From positions 188,543 to 252,542 of the forward strand of contig NZ_KZ984559.1 in the NCBI RefSeq assembly GCF_003574445.1: DNA of 64,000 nucleotides, in the 5' to 3' direction. Position numbers and translations under genes: made by a program. Origin of the DNA: Streptomyces sp. YIM 130001 (GTDB lineage Bacteria > Actinomycetota > Actinomycetes > Streptomycetales > Streptomycetaceae). Below the pieces are notes generated by a model. That model had not been told where the DNA came from and ran no database searches. It saw nothing but the letters and a program-made list of their open reading frames with translations. Positions 34,276-42,511 of the stretch are shown here, one piece after another. Position 1 is the first letter of the stretch. Each line of letters opens with the position of its first letter.

Positions 34276-35463
34276 TCAGTGGCTTTCCGGACGGGCAGCA
34301 TACGTGCGCTCGGGCGGCTGCCAGTCCAGGACCCCGTCGAAGCTGCGCAGCATGACGCTGCCGCCGAACCGTCCGACGCCTGCGATCACCGTGTCGCGCA
34401 CCATGACGCCGGCTCGGCTGCGCACGGTGGTGGCCCTGCCGGTCCGGACGGACCTGCGGACGACGTCCATCGTGCGGGGCAGTCGGTCGCGGGTGTACGC
34501 GGCGAGCGCGAGGCCGAGTTCGGCTTCGCCGGGGGTGTGGTGGGCGAGGACGACGGCGTCCTCGATGGCCTGGTTGCCGCCCTGTCCCAGGCTCGGGGGC
34601 ATCGCGTGTGCGGCGTCGCCGAGCAGCGCGACGCGGCCGCGATGGTAGGCGGGCAGAGGTTGCTTCACGTACCGCACGTCGTTGCGGAGGACGTCCTCGG
34701 GGGCGGCGGCGTCCAGGATCGCCGGGATCGGCTGGTGCCAACCCCCGAACACCCGGCGCAGTTCGGCCAGTTCGGAGTCGGGGGCGCTGCCTCCCGCCGG
34801 CACGGCTGCGGCGGCGTACGCGTAGATCCGGCCGTCCTTGAGCGGCTGGCTGCCCCACAGCCGGCCGCGGCCCCAGGTCTCGTGCGGGGCGAACTCGCGC
34901 CCGGCCGAGGGGACCACGCAGCGCCAGGTGGTGAATCCCGCATACACGGTTCCCGGGTGGTCGGGGAACAGGGCCCGGCGCACCTGGGAGTTGATGCCGT
35001 CGGCGCCGACCACGAGGTCGGCCTGCTCCTCACCCGCGGTGGTGGTGACGGTGGCGGGGCGGGTGGTGCCACCCGGGTCGGTGAGTTCGGCCGGACTGTC
35101 GACGCGTACGGCGTCCTGCGGGAGTTCGGCGCGGAGCCGGTCGATGAGGGTGGCCCGGTGCAGCAGCACCAGGGTGCTCCCGAAGCGGCGGGCGGTGGCG
35201 GCACTGTCGGTACGGGCCAGCCAGCGGCCGCCCGGGGTGCGCAGCCCGCCGGGCCCCTGCCAGGCGGCGAGTTCGCGGACGGGATCGCCGAGGCCGATGA
35301 CGTCGAGGGCGCGCTGCCCGTTGGGGGCGAGCGAGATGCCGGCGCCGACCGGTTCCAGAGATGCGGCGCGCTCCAGGACGGTGACCTGCCAGCCGCGCCG
35401 GTGCAGGGCCACCGCCGCGGTGAGCCCGCCGATGCCCCCGCCGATGATCAGTGCGCGTGCCAT
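34276..35463 (-). CDS. FAD-dependent monooxygenase (group A)
   Basis: A 395-residue single-component flavoprotein hydroxylase. GGGIGGLTAAVAL at the N-terminus binds FAD. The DG motif is LVVGADGINSQVR, and the GD motif with the FAD pyrophosphate and ribityl contacts is RVALLGDAAHAMPPSLGQGG. Such enzymes hydroxylate aromatic compounds or tailor polyketides with NAD(P)H and O2. It is divergent from a TetR repressor, and two identical-type operators lie between them, so expression is probably induced by the TetR ligand. Confidence 0.89.
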   Translation of the reverse strand: MARALIIGGGIGGLTAAVALHRRGWQVTVLERAASLEPVGAGISLAPNGQRALDVIGLGDPVRELAAWQGPGGLRTPGGRWLARTDSAATARRFGSTLVLLHRATLIDRLRAELPQDAVRVDSPAELTDPGGTTRPATVTTTAGEEQADLVVGADGINSQVRRALFPDHPGTVYAGFTTWRCVVPSAGREFAPHETWGRGRLWGSQPLKDGRIYAYAAAAVPAGGSAPDSELAELRRVFGGWHQPIPAILDAAAPEDVLRNDVRYVKQPLPAYHRGRVALLGDAAHAMPPSLGQGGNQAIEDAVVLAHHTPGEAELGLALAAYTRDRLPRTMDVVRRSVRTGRATTVRSRAGVMVRDTVIAGVGRFGGSVMLRSFDGVLDWQPPERTYAARPESH

Positions 35464-35507
35464 GACTCCTCCTGCTGGTCGCTCCGCGTGATGACCGCAA
35501 TCCGGTT

Positions 35508-35555
35508 ACTACAGGTGTAGTCACCCCATGGCGCCGACCATACTACAGCTGTAGT
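35508..35555. promoter_or_regulatory. Twin TetR operators between monooxygenase and tetR genes
   Basis: ACTACAGGTGTAGT (35508-35521) and ACTACAGCTGTAGT (35542-35555) share the arms ACTACA/TGTAGT; the second is a perfect 14-bp palindrome. Their centres are 34 bp apart, and both lie in the 114-bp divergent gap. Confidence 0.75.
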
Positions 35556-35577
35556 CGTCGTGGGTAGAGTGGCCGCC

Positions 35578-36168
35578 ATGACCGAGAGCACACCGGGGCG
35601 TACCCGGGCCGAGAGGATCGCGGACGCCGCGCTCGCCCTGCTCGCCGATCGTGGCATGCGGGGCCTCACCCACCGGGCGGTGGACGCGGCGGCCGGACTG
35701 CCCGAGGGATCGACGTCCAACCAGGCACGCACCCGACTCGCGCTCCTCGAAGCCGCCGTGCGCCGGCTGGCCGAGCGCGAGAGCCAGGTCCTCGCGCCGC
35801 GCGAACTGCCGGATCCGGCCAAGGGGATCGACGCGTTCGCGGACAGCCTCGCACTGGCTCTGCACCGGTCCCTCGAGGGGCACCGCCCCCTGGTGGTGGC
35901 CCGCTACGAGCTGGCGCTCGAGGCGACGCGACGCCCCGAGCTGCGGCGGTACTACGACGAGGCCGGGCGGCAGTTCAGCGAACCGCTGCTCGCACTGCTG
36001 CGGGAGTCCGGTTCGGCGGATCCGGAACGGCATGCACTGCAGCTCGTCGCCTGGTGCGACGGGATGCTGTTCTGCTGCGTGGCCGGTTCCTTCCATGCGA
36101 CGACGCCGTCGGTGGCTCAGCTGCGCGCAGGCTTCGGCGAGGTACTGCGCGGGATGCTGTCGGCCTGA
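35578..36168 (+). CDS. TetR-family repressor of the flavin monooxygenase
   Basis: A 196-residue TetR regulator. The helix-turn-helix is ALLADRGMRGLTHRAVDAAA (residues 20-40), followed by a variant of the usual LYYYF block (GSTSNQARTRLALLEAA). The C-terminal ligand domain is helical. The ATG at 35578 is chosen over an in-frame GTG at 35560, which would overlap the operator edge. Divergent from the FAD monooxygenase; two near-identical palindromes in the intergenic region indicate that it represses both genes. The inducer is probably the monooxygenase substrate. Confidence 0.88.
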   Translation: MTESTPGRTRAERIADAALALLADRGMRGLTHRAVDAAAGLPEGSTSNQARTRLALLEAAVRRLAERESQVLAPRELPDPAKGIDAFADSLALALHRSLEGHRPLVVARYELALEATRRPELRRYYDEAGRQFSEPLLALLRESGSADPERHALQLVAWCDGMLFCCVAGSFHATTPSVAQLRAGFGEVLRGMLSA

Positions 36169-36367
36169 CGGCTCATGGTCCGCGGCGTGGGCCGATCCGC
36201 TCGGGCGGGCGCCGTTCACCGTGCGGGCGCCGCCGCGCAGTCAATCGTTCCGCGGCGTCCACCCGGCTCCGCACGGCTTCCACGGGCGGGTGACCGGCGT
36301 CACCCGCCCGGGCCAACCTCATCCCTTCCCTGCTCCAAGAGGCCCGGGACGGAGCAGAGTTGCCCGG

Positions 36368-36850
36368 ATGCACCGAATGACCACAGCGGCGCTCCTCGTC
36401 ACGGTGGCGGTCACCGCCGTCTCCGGATGCGTCTCCGTCGCACAGCCCTCGGTCCGGGAGTCCGGCTCCCCCACCGCCCCTCCGGTCGCGGCTCCGAGCG
36501 CGCAGCGGGGTTCGGCACCCAGGGCAGTCGAGGCGCCGGCGCGGGAGGCCCTGCGGCTGATGGGCCCGGCCCCGAGCAAGAGCACGGACACGGCGTCGCC
36601 CGCGCCGACGCCCGGGCAGGACGCAGGCCCGGCACCGACGGCGACTCCCGGAGACCCTCCCGGGGGCGGCCCACCGGGCCAGGGCAGGGCCCGGGCGCCC
36701 CGGCTTCCGGTGGGCGGCGACCTGCCCGCCCGTGTCCTGCCCACCCAGACGGCCATCGGCGCTGAACTCTGCAAGCTCGGACGGCAGTACGGCGGCTGGC
36801 CCCCGGACAGCCCACAGGCACGGATCTGCGAACGCGCGTCCCGCGGCTAG
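36368..36850 (+). CDS. Small Pro/Ala-rich lipoprotein
   Basis: A 160-residue predicted lipoprotein. The signal sequence MHRMTTAALLVTVAVTAVSG is followed by the lipobox cysteine (VSGC). A Pro/Ala/Gly-rich, probably disordered region covers about residues 30-120. The last 40 residues (AELCKLGRQYGGWPPDSPQA, then CERA) look conserved and hold two cysteines that could form a disulfide. Function unknown. The ATG at 36368 or 36377 could serve; GGAGCAG lies upstream. Lipidation would use the lnt pathway encoded about 3 kb away, though the proximity may be chance. Confidence 0.7.
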   Translation: MHRMTTAALLVTVAVTAVSGCVSVAQPSVRESGSPTAPPVAAPSAQRGSAPRAVEAPAREALRLMGPAPSKSTDTASPAPTPGQDAGPAPTATPGDPPGGGPPGQGRARAPRLPVGGDLPARVLPTQTAIGAELCKLGRQYGGWPPDSPQARICERASRG

Positions 36851-37037
36851 CGCCGGGACGGCAGTGCGTGAGGCCGTCCCGGGCGCGCATGACCGGGGCA
36901 CCGCACAAGTGGCTGCCCGTCGATTCGGCCGAAGGGGGCACACCGGACTTCCCCGGGGCAGCGCGCGGCACCCGCTGCCGCTGGTTCGCGACCGCCGTTC
37001 ACGTCGTACGGGCATGAAGGTGGTGAACCCCGGAGTT

Positions 37038-37577
37038 CTATGCGGGACGCGGATGTGGCGGTCCCAGCGGCCCGCCGGGTGACGATCCGCTGGACTGCAG
37101 TCGCCGTTCGAGACGCTCGACCGCGTTCCGGATGCCGTCGCCGTGTGCGTCGTCGACGAGGGAGCCGAAGGCTGCGCGGGAGGCCGTCAGGTGCACGCGG
37201 GCCTCGGTCTCCTTGCCGAGCTTGAGGTAGTCCGCCGCCAGGTTGACGTGCAGCGACGGGTAGAAGGCACGCAACGCCAGGGACTGGTGGTGCTCCTCCT
37301 CCGCCCGTGCTTCCGCGAGCCGCTCCGCCGCGGCCAGGGCCCTGAGGTCCCAGTCCAGTTCGTCGGCGGGGTCGTCCTGGGTGTCCGCCAAGTAGTGGGC
37401 GATCGTGCAGCGGTGCAGCGGGTCGCCGGCCTCTCCGACCTCCTCCCACAGCGCGAGGAAACGGTTGCGGGCCTCTTCGCGGTCCCCGGCACGATGCAGC
37501 ATGACCGCCTGCCCGGCCCGGGCCATGACGGCATCCTTCGACGCCGGCTCCTGCTCTTCAGCCACGGCTTCCTCCAT
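37038..37577 (-). CDS. TPR-like helical protein
   Basis: A 179-residue acidic protein with repeated helical pairs of tetratricopeptide character: AGQAVMLHRAGDREEARNRF, HHQSLALRAFYPSLHVNLAA and YLKLGKETEARVHLTAS. There is no signal peptide and no catalytic motif, so a protein-protein interaction role is most likely. The start is the ATG at 37577; the frame extends upstream to 37847 but with unconserved Arg-rich sequence. Function unknown. Confidence 0.72.
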   Translation of the reverse strand: MEEAVAEEQEPASKDAVMARAGQAVMLHRAGDREEARNRFLALWEEVGEAGDPLHRCTIAHYLADTQDDPADELDWDLRALAAAERLAEARAEEEHHQSLALRAFYPSLHVNLAADYLKLGKETEARVHLTASRAAFGSLVDDAHGDGIRNAVERLERRLQSSGSSPGGPLGPPHPRPA

Positions 37578-37754
37578 GTTCGCGATGCTTGGCCGTACGT
37601 CCGACCATGCCCCGGGACCGGTCGGTCCGCGAGACGTCACCCCGCGACCGGCACCCAAGCCGGGGACGCGACCCGCACCTTCCGGGCCGTCCACTTCCTG
37701 CCGCACGCGGTATCCCGGGCCGGCGAACCGGACGGACCGGCGGAGCGCCGTAGG

Positions 37755-38335
37755 GAGGAGCTCGCAGGGCCTCGATGAACCGGGCGAAGACCGGCGCCGG
37801 GCTCGGCGGGAGGGTCCGTCCGTTGTTGACGGACACCAGGCGCCCATACCGTTCTGTACGGGTCCCGTTGGCGATCTCCAGGCGGGCCGGGAGCCGGCGG
37901 CGCAGGTCGATGTCGTCCGTGCGGTCGCATACCTGGGCGTGGCGGGAGGTCAGGCCGTCGACGACGGGTGACTCCTCGGCGGAGTCCGCGAGCTGCCGTC
38001 GGTGAGGGCACGACCGGCCTGCCCGCGGACCGTTTCGGTGAGGTCGTGGTGCAGCCCGGTGGCGTCGCGCCGGGCACGTTGGGCCGCCTGATGCTCGGCC
38101 ATCCGGCGCACCGCGGTACGCAAGTCCTGTTCCTGGGTGGGTTCGGCGAGTTCCGCCCGGGCGTCGACCTGCTCGGGCTCGGGGTCTTCCGGCAGCTCGG
38201 GCATGGTCGGGCGCAGCATCGCGACGAGGTCGGGATCGGCGTGCGGACCACCGAAGTGGCGTGGATGAACTCGTCGATGAGACGCCGGCGTTCGTCGTCG
38301 GAGAGCCGTGCGCGCTGGTGCGTGAGAGCCGTTTC
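37755..38335 (-). pseudogene. Decayed MerR-family regulator (C-terminal portion)
   Basis: Three overlapping minus-strand frames together spell one coherent protein. First LTHQRARLSDDERRRLIDEF, then DPDLVAMLRPTMPELPEDPE and AVRRMAEHQAAQRARRD in the next frame, then VVDGLTSRHAQVCDRTDD through FARFIEALRAPP in the third. This resembles the effector portion of a Streptomyces MerR/TipA-like regulator, which is from memory. The N-terminal DNA-binding part is missing because tdh begins immediately upstream at 38521. At least two frameshifts are needed, so it is a pseudogene. No start or stop can be assigned. Confidence 0.65.
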
Positions 38336-38520
38336 CTTTGGAGCCGGACGCAGCCCTGCGCGCGGCATGCAGGAAACCTTCGGCGGTGCTTAAGAAATCC
38401 TCGATGGACCGCGGCATCCCCGTACGGAAGAGTCGGATGCGGCGGTGGACGACCGCCCTCCACCCACTCCACTCCCTTGGGCTCGCCCTGCCGTGGGAGC
38501 CCCACGAAGGAGCCGATCCG

Positions 38521-39549
38521 TTGAAGGCACTGGTCAAGGACAAGGCAGAACCGGGGCTGTGGCTGGCGGACGTCCCCGAACCGTCCGTCGGCACCTCGGA
38601 CGTACTGATCAAGGTGCTGCGGACCGGGATCTGCGGCACGGATCTGCACATCCGGGCCTGGGACGGCTGGGCACGGTCGACGATCGGTACGCCGCTGGTC
38701 GTCGGCCACGAGTTCGTCGGCGAGGTCGTCGGGACTGGTCGCGGCGTGACCGGCATCGCCGTCGGTGACCTGGTCAGTGGCGAGGGCCACCTGGTGTGCG
38801 GGAGCTGCCGCAACTGTCTGGCCGGGCGCCGGCATCTGTGCCGCGCGACGGTGGGACTCGGCGTGGGCCGTGACGGCGCGTTCGCCGAATACGTCGCGCT
38901 GCCCGCGTCCAATGTGTGGGTGCACCGGGCGCCGGTGGACCTGGACGTCGCGGCGATCTTCGACCCGTTCGGCAACGCGGTGCACACGGCGCTCTCTTTC
39001 CCGCTGGTGGGCGAGGACGTGCTCATCACCGGCGCCGGTCCGATCGGCCTGATGGCTGCGGCGGTCGCCCAGCACGCGGGCGCCCGCAACGTGGTGATCA
39101 CCGACGTCAGCGAGGAGCGCCTCGACCTCGCCCGCAAGGTGGGGGTCAGTCTGGCCCTCGACGTGTCCGGCGCCACGATCGCCGACGGCCAGCGTGAGCT
39201 CGGTCTGCGCGAGGGCTTCGACATCGGCCTGGAGATGTCCGGCAACCCGGTCGCGATGCGGGAGATGCTCGCCAACATGACGCACGGCGGCCGGATCGCC
39301 ATGCTCGGCCTGCCGTCCGAGGAGTTCGCGGTCGACTGGGCCCGCATCGTGACCTCGATGATCACCGTCAAGGGCATCTACGGCCGAGAGATGTTCGAGA
39401 CCTGGTACGCGATGTCCGTGCTTCTGGAGGGCGGCCTCGACCTGTCACCGGTGATCACCGGCCGCTACCCGTACACCGACTTCGAAGCGGCCTTCGACGA
39501 CGCGGCGAGCGGCCGCGGCGGCAAGGTCATCCTGGACTGGAGCGCCTGA
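38521..39549 (+). CDS. tdh: L-threonine 3-dehydrogenase
   Basis: A 342-residue zinc medium-chain dehydrogenase oxidising L-threonine to 2-amino-3-ketobutyrate with NAD+. Catalytic zinc ligands are Cys38, His63 and Glu64 (GICGTDLH, VGHEFVG). Structural zinc cysteines are Cys93, 96, 99 and 107. All positions coincide with E. coli Tdh. The nucleotide-binding motif is ITGAGPIGLMAA. The start is a TTG at 38521 with GAAGGAG upstream, giving exactly the family length; upstream in-frame codons run through unconserved sequence. First gene of the tdh-kbl-LysR unit. Confidence 0.93.
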   Translation: MKALVKDKAEPGLWLADVPEPSVGTSDVLIKVLRTGICGTDLHIRAWDGWARSTIGTPLVVGHEFVGEVVGTGRGVTGIAVGDLVSGEGHLVCGSCRNCLAGRRHLCRATVGLGVGRDGAFAEYVALPASNVWVHRAPVDLDVAAIFDPFGNAVHTALSFPLVGEDVLITGAGPIGLMAAAVAQHAGARNVVITDVSEERLDLARKVGVSLALDVSGATIADGQRELGLREGFDIGLEMSGNPVAMREMLANMTHGGRIAMLGLPSEEFAVDWARIVTSMITVKGIYGREMFETWYAMSVLLEGGLDLSPVITGRYPYTDFEAAFDDAASGRGGKVILDWSA

Positions 39550-39599
39550 CTCCGCCTGTCCGCGGCTCCCTGAACTCCCCTCCCCGAAGGACTTCTCCC

Positions 39600-40823
39600 A
39601 TGCTCGACGACGTACGCGACGACATCCGCACCACCCTCGACGAGATCACCGCGGCCGGCCTGCACAAGCCCGAGCGGGTCATCGGCACTCCGCAGTCCGC
39701 GAGCGTCGAGGTCACGGCCGGCGGCCGCCCCGGCGAGGTACTCAACTTCTGCGCGAACAACTACCTCGGACTCGCCGATCACCCCGAGGTCGTCGCCGCC
39801 GGACACGCCGCGCTCGACCGCTGGGGATACGGCATGGCGTCCGTCCGCTTCATCTGCGGCACGCAGGAGGTCCACAAGGAGCTCGAGGCGCGGCTGTCCG
39901 CGTTCCTCGGCCAGGAGGACACGATCCTCTACTCGTCCTGCTTCGACGCCAACGGCGGTGTCTTCGAGACGCTGCTCGGCGCGGACGACGCGGTGATCTC
40001 CGACGCCCTCAACCACGCCTCGATCATCGACGGCATCCGGCTGAGCAAGGCCCGCCGGTTCCGCTACGCCAACCGTGACATGGCCGATCTCGAGGCCCAG
40101 TTGAAGGCCGCGGACGAAGCAGGTGCGCGACGCAAGCTGGTCGTCACGGACGGCGTCTTCTCGATGGACGGCTATCTGGCCCCGCTCGCGGACATCTGCG
40201 ATCTGGCGGAGCGGTTCGGCGCGATGGTGATGGTCGACGACTCGCACGCCGTCGGCTTCGTCGGCCCCGGCGGGCGCGGCACTCCGGAGCTGCACGGTGT
40301 GATGGACCGTGTCGACATCATCACCGGGACGCTCGGCAAGGCCCTCGGGGGCGCCTCCGGCGGCTACGTCGCCGCCCGCGCCGAGATCGTCGCGCTCCTG
40401 CGTCAGCGCTCGCGCCCGTACCTCTTCTCCAACTCCCTCGCCCCGGTGATCGCGGCGGCCTCCCTGAAGGTGCTCGACCTGCTCGAATCGGCCGGCGACC
40501 TGCGGGAACGTCTCGCCCGGAACACAGAGCTCTTCCGCAGCCGTATGGCAGCCGAAGGATTCGACATCCTGCCCGGCGAGCACGCCATCGCGCCGGTCAT
40601 GATCGGCGATGCGACGATCGCGGGCCGGATGGCCGAGCTGCTCCTGGAGCGCGGGGTGTACGTGATCGGCTTCTCGTATCCCGTGGTGCCGCAGGGCCAG
40701 GCCCGTATCCGCGTACAGCTCTCGGCCGCGCACTCCACCGAGGACGTGAACCGTGCCGTGGACGCCTTCGTCGAGGCCCGCGCGCACCTGGACGCGACGG
40801 GTTTGGCAGTATCGGAGGCATGA
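39600..40823 (+). CDS. kbl: Glycine C-acetyltransferase (2-amino-3-ketobutyrate CoA ligase)
   Basis: A 407-residue PLP-dependent alpha-oxoamine synthase. It cleaves 2-amino-3-ketobutyrate with CoA to glycine and acetyl-CoA, the second step after Tdh. The Schiff-base lysine is Lys247 in TGTLGKALGG, preceded by MVDDSHAVGFVG. The N-terminal NFCANNYLGLADHPEV is characteristic. It lies 50 bp downstream of tdh with GAAGGA before the ATG, and overlaps the following LysR gene by ATGA. Confidence 0.94.
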   Translation: MLDDVRDDIRTTLDEITAAGLHKPERVIGTPQSASVEVTAGGRPGEVLNFCANNYLGLADHPEVVAAGHAALDRWGYGMASVRFICGTQEVHKELEARLSAFLGQEDTILYSSCFDANGGVFETLLGADDAVISDALNHASIIDGIRLSKARRFRYANRDMADLEAQLKAADEAGARRKLVVTDGVFSMDGYLAPLADICDLAERFGAMVMVDDSHAVGFVGPGGRGTPELHGVMDRVDIITGTLGKALGGASGGYVAARAEIVALLRQRSRPYLFSNSLAPVIAAASLKVLDLLESAGDLRERLARNTELFRSRMAAEGFDILPGEHAIAPVMIGDATIAGRMAELLLERGVYVIGFSYPVVPQGQARIRVQLSAAHSTEDVNRAVDAFVEARAHLDATGLAVSEA

Positions 40824-41722
40824 TCGAGGCGCGGCGGCTGCACATCCTCCGGGCGGTGGCCGACCACAACACCGTGACGGCGGCCGCCGCCGCGCTCTAT
40901 CTCACGCCCTCCGCGGTCTCCCAGCAGCTGGCGGCCCTGGAGCAGGAGACGGGTCACAAGCTGGTGGAACGGGGCGCACGCGGGGTCACCCTCACCGCCG
41001 CCGGCGAGATCCTGCTCACCCACACCAACTCCGTGCTCGCCCAGCTGGAGCGGGCCGAGGCGGAGCTGGCCGCGTACAGCACGGGCGAGGCCGGCACGGT
41101 GACGCTGGCCTCGTTCGCGACCGGCATCGGGCTCGTCGTCGGTCCGGCCCTGACACAGCTGGCCGTACGGGCACCGGGCATCCGGGTGCGGGTCCAGGAC
41201 GCCGAGGGCGACGCCAGCCTGCCGATGCTCCTCGACCGGCGTATCGATGTCGCGGTCGCCGTCGAGTACCGGGGCGCCCCCGGCGCCGACGACGACCGGA
41301 TCACCAGGGTGCCGCTCTACGCGGAGCCGTTCGACGCGGTGCTGCCGGTGGGGCACCGGCTCACGGACGCCGAGTGGGTGCCGCTCTCCGAGCTCGCGCG
41401 GGACACCTGGATCGGACCGTACCCGGGCAATCCCTGCCACGACGTGGTGGTCCTGGCCTGTGAACACGCCGGATTCTCGCCGCAGTTCGAGCACTCCTCC
41501 GACGATTTCCGGGCAGTGGTGGCACTCGCCTCGGCCGGCGCCGGGGTGGCGCTCGTCCCGCGTTCCGCACTGCACGGCATGGACCTCACGGCGGCCGCCG
41601 TGCGGCCGGTGGACGGCGCCGCCCCGGCCCGCAAGGTGTTCGCCGCGGTACGCCATGGGGCGGAGGCGCATCCGCTGATCAGGCCGGTCATCGACGCGCT
41701 GCGCGAAGCGGCCGTCGGCTGA
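40820..41722 (+). CDS. LysR-family regulator co-transcribed with tdh-kbl
   Basis: A 300-residue LysR regulator. The DNA-binding domain is HILRAVADHNTVTAAAAALY and SAVSQQLAALEQETG at residues 8-45. A periplasmic-binding-type effector domain follows (ASFATGIGLVVGPALTQL and later). Its ATG overlaps the kbl stop by 4 bp, so it is translated from the same message, and a role in controlling threonine/glycine catabolism is the simplest inference. A small GGCGG/CCGCC hairpin (41726-41738) separates it from the convergent ung gene. Confidence 0.9.
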   Translation: MIEARRLHILRAVADHNTVTAAAAALYLTPSAVSQQLAALEQETGHKLVERGARGVTLTAAGEILLTHTNSVLAQLERAEAELAAYSTGEAGTVTLASFATGIGLVVGPALTQLAVRAPGIRVRVQDAEGDASLPMLLDRRIDVAVAVEYRGAPGADDDRITRVPLYAEPFDAVLPVGHRLTDAEWVPLSELARDTWIGPYPGNPCHDVVVLACEHAGFSPQFEHSSDDFRAVVALASAGAGVALVPRSALHGMDLTAAAVRPVDGAAPARKVFAAVRHGAEAHPLIRPVIDALREAAVG

Positions 41723-41740
41723 TCCGGCGGCAGCCGCCCG

Positions 41741-42430
41741 TCAGCTCGAGGCCAGGTCGGGGATCCGCCAGTCGATCGGGGTGTGTCCCTGTGCGGCGAC
41801 CGCGGCATCGATCTGGGTGAACGGCCGGGAACCGAAGAACTTCCGTGCGGACAGCGGCGAGGGGTGAGCACCCTTGACCACCGCATGGCGCTCCGCATCG
41901 ATCAGCGGCAGCTTCTTCTGTGCGTAGTTCCCCCACAGGACGAAGACCGCCGGGTCCGGACGCGCGGACACCGCCCGGATCACCGCATCGGTGAATCGCT
42001 CCCAGCCCTTGCCCTTGTGGGAGTTGGCCTCGGACGCGCGGACGGTGAGCACCGCGTTCAGCAGCAGGACGCCCTGCTCGGCCCAGGGCATCAGATAGCC
42101 GTTGTCCGGCACCGGGGTGCCGAGTTCGGCGTGCATCTCCTTGAAGATGTTCCGCAGCGACGGCGGCGTCCGCACCCCGGGACGTACCGAGAAGCACAGA
42201 CCGTGCCCCTGGCCCTCGCCGTGGTAGGGGTCCTGGCCGAGGACGAGCACCTTGACCCGGTCGAACGGTGTGGCGTCCAGGGCGGCGAAAACTTCGGACG
42301 ACGGCGGGTACACCGGTCCGTTCGCCCGCTCCTTCTCGACGAACTCGGTGAGCTCCGCGAAGTACGGCTGCCTCAGCTCGTCGCCGAGTGCGTCCTGCCA
42401 GGACGCGGGGAGCGCGGCGGTTCCGGTCAC
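41741..42430 (-). CDS. ung: Uracil-DNA glycosylase (family 1)
   Basis: A 229-residue family 1 UDG that excises uracil from DNA in base excision repair. The water-activating loop is GQDPYHG with Asp67. The PPS loop is TPPSLRNIFKE, and the leucine loop is HPSPLSARKFFGS with the catalytic histidine. The start is a GTG at 42430 with GGAGG 8 nt upstream. It follows the oligopeptide-binding lipoprotein gene in the same direction by 81 bp but is probably expressed independently. Confidence 0.94.
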   Translation of the reverse strand: MTGTAALPASWQDALGDELRQPYFAELTEFVEKERANGPVYPPSSEVFAALDATPFDRVKVLVLGQDPYHGEGQGHGLCFSVRPGVRTPPSLRNIFKEMHAELGTPVPDNGYLMPWAEQGVLLLNAVLTVRASEANSHKGKGWERFTDAVIRAVSARPDPAVFVLWGNYAQKKLPLIDAERHAVVKGAHPSPLSARKFFGSRPFTQIDAAVAAQGHTPIDWRIPDLASS

Positions 42431-42511
42431 GTGAACAACCTCCGTGGTGCGGTGTCTCGACTTCCCCAAAACCTACCGTCGGCCACTGACACCGCACCGC
42501 CGACCATGCGC

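Noticed and set aside
31225..36168. Natural-product gene cluster (SnoaL-like, FAD monooxygenase, TetR, oxidoreductase)
   Set aside because: There is no synthase, cyclase or transporter core, and lnt interrupts the set. These families occur widely outside clusters.
37558..39285. Long minus-strand open frame across the tdh gene
   Set aside because: It is antisense to tdh over most of its length, where it has His/Arg-rich shadow composition; only its left end contributes to the MerR remnant.
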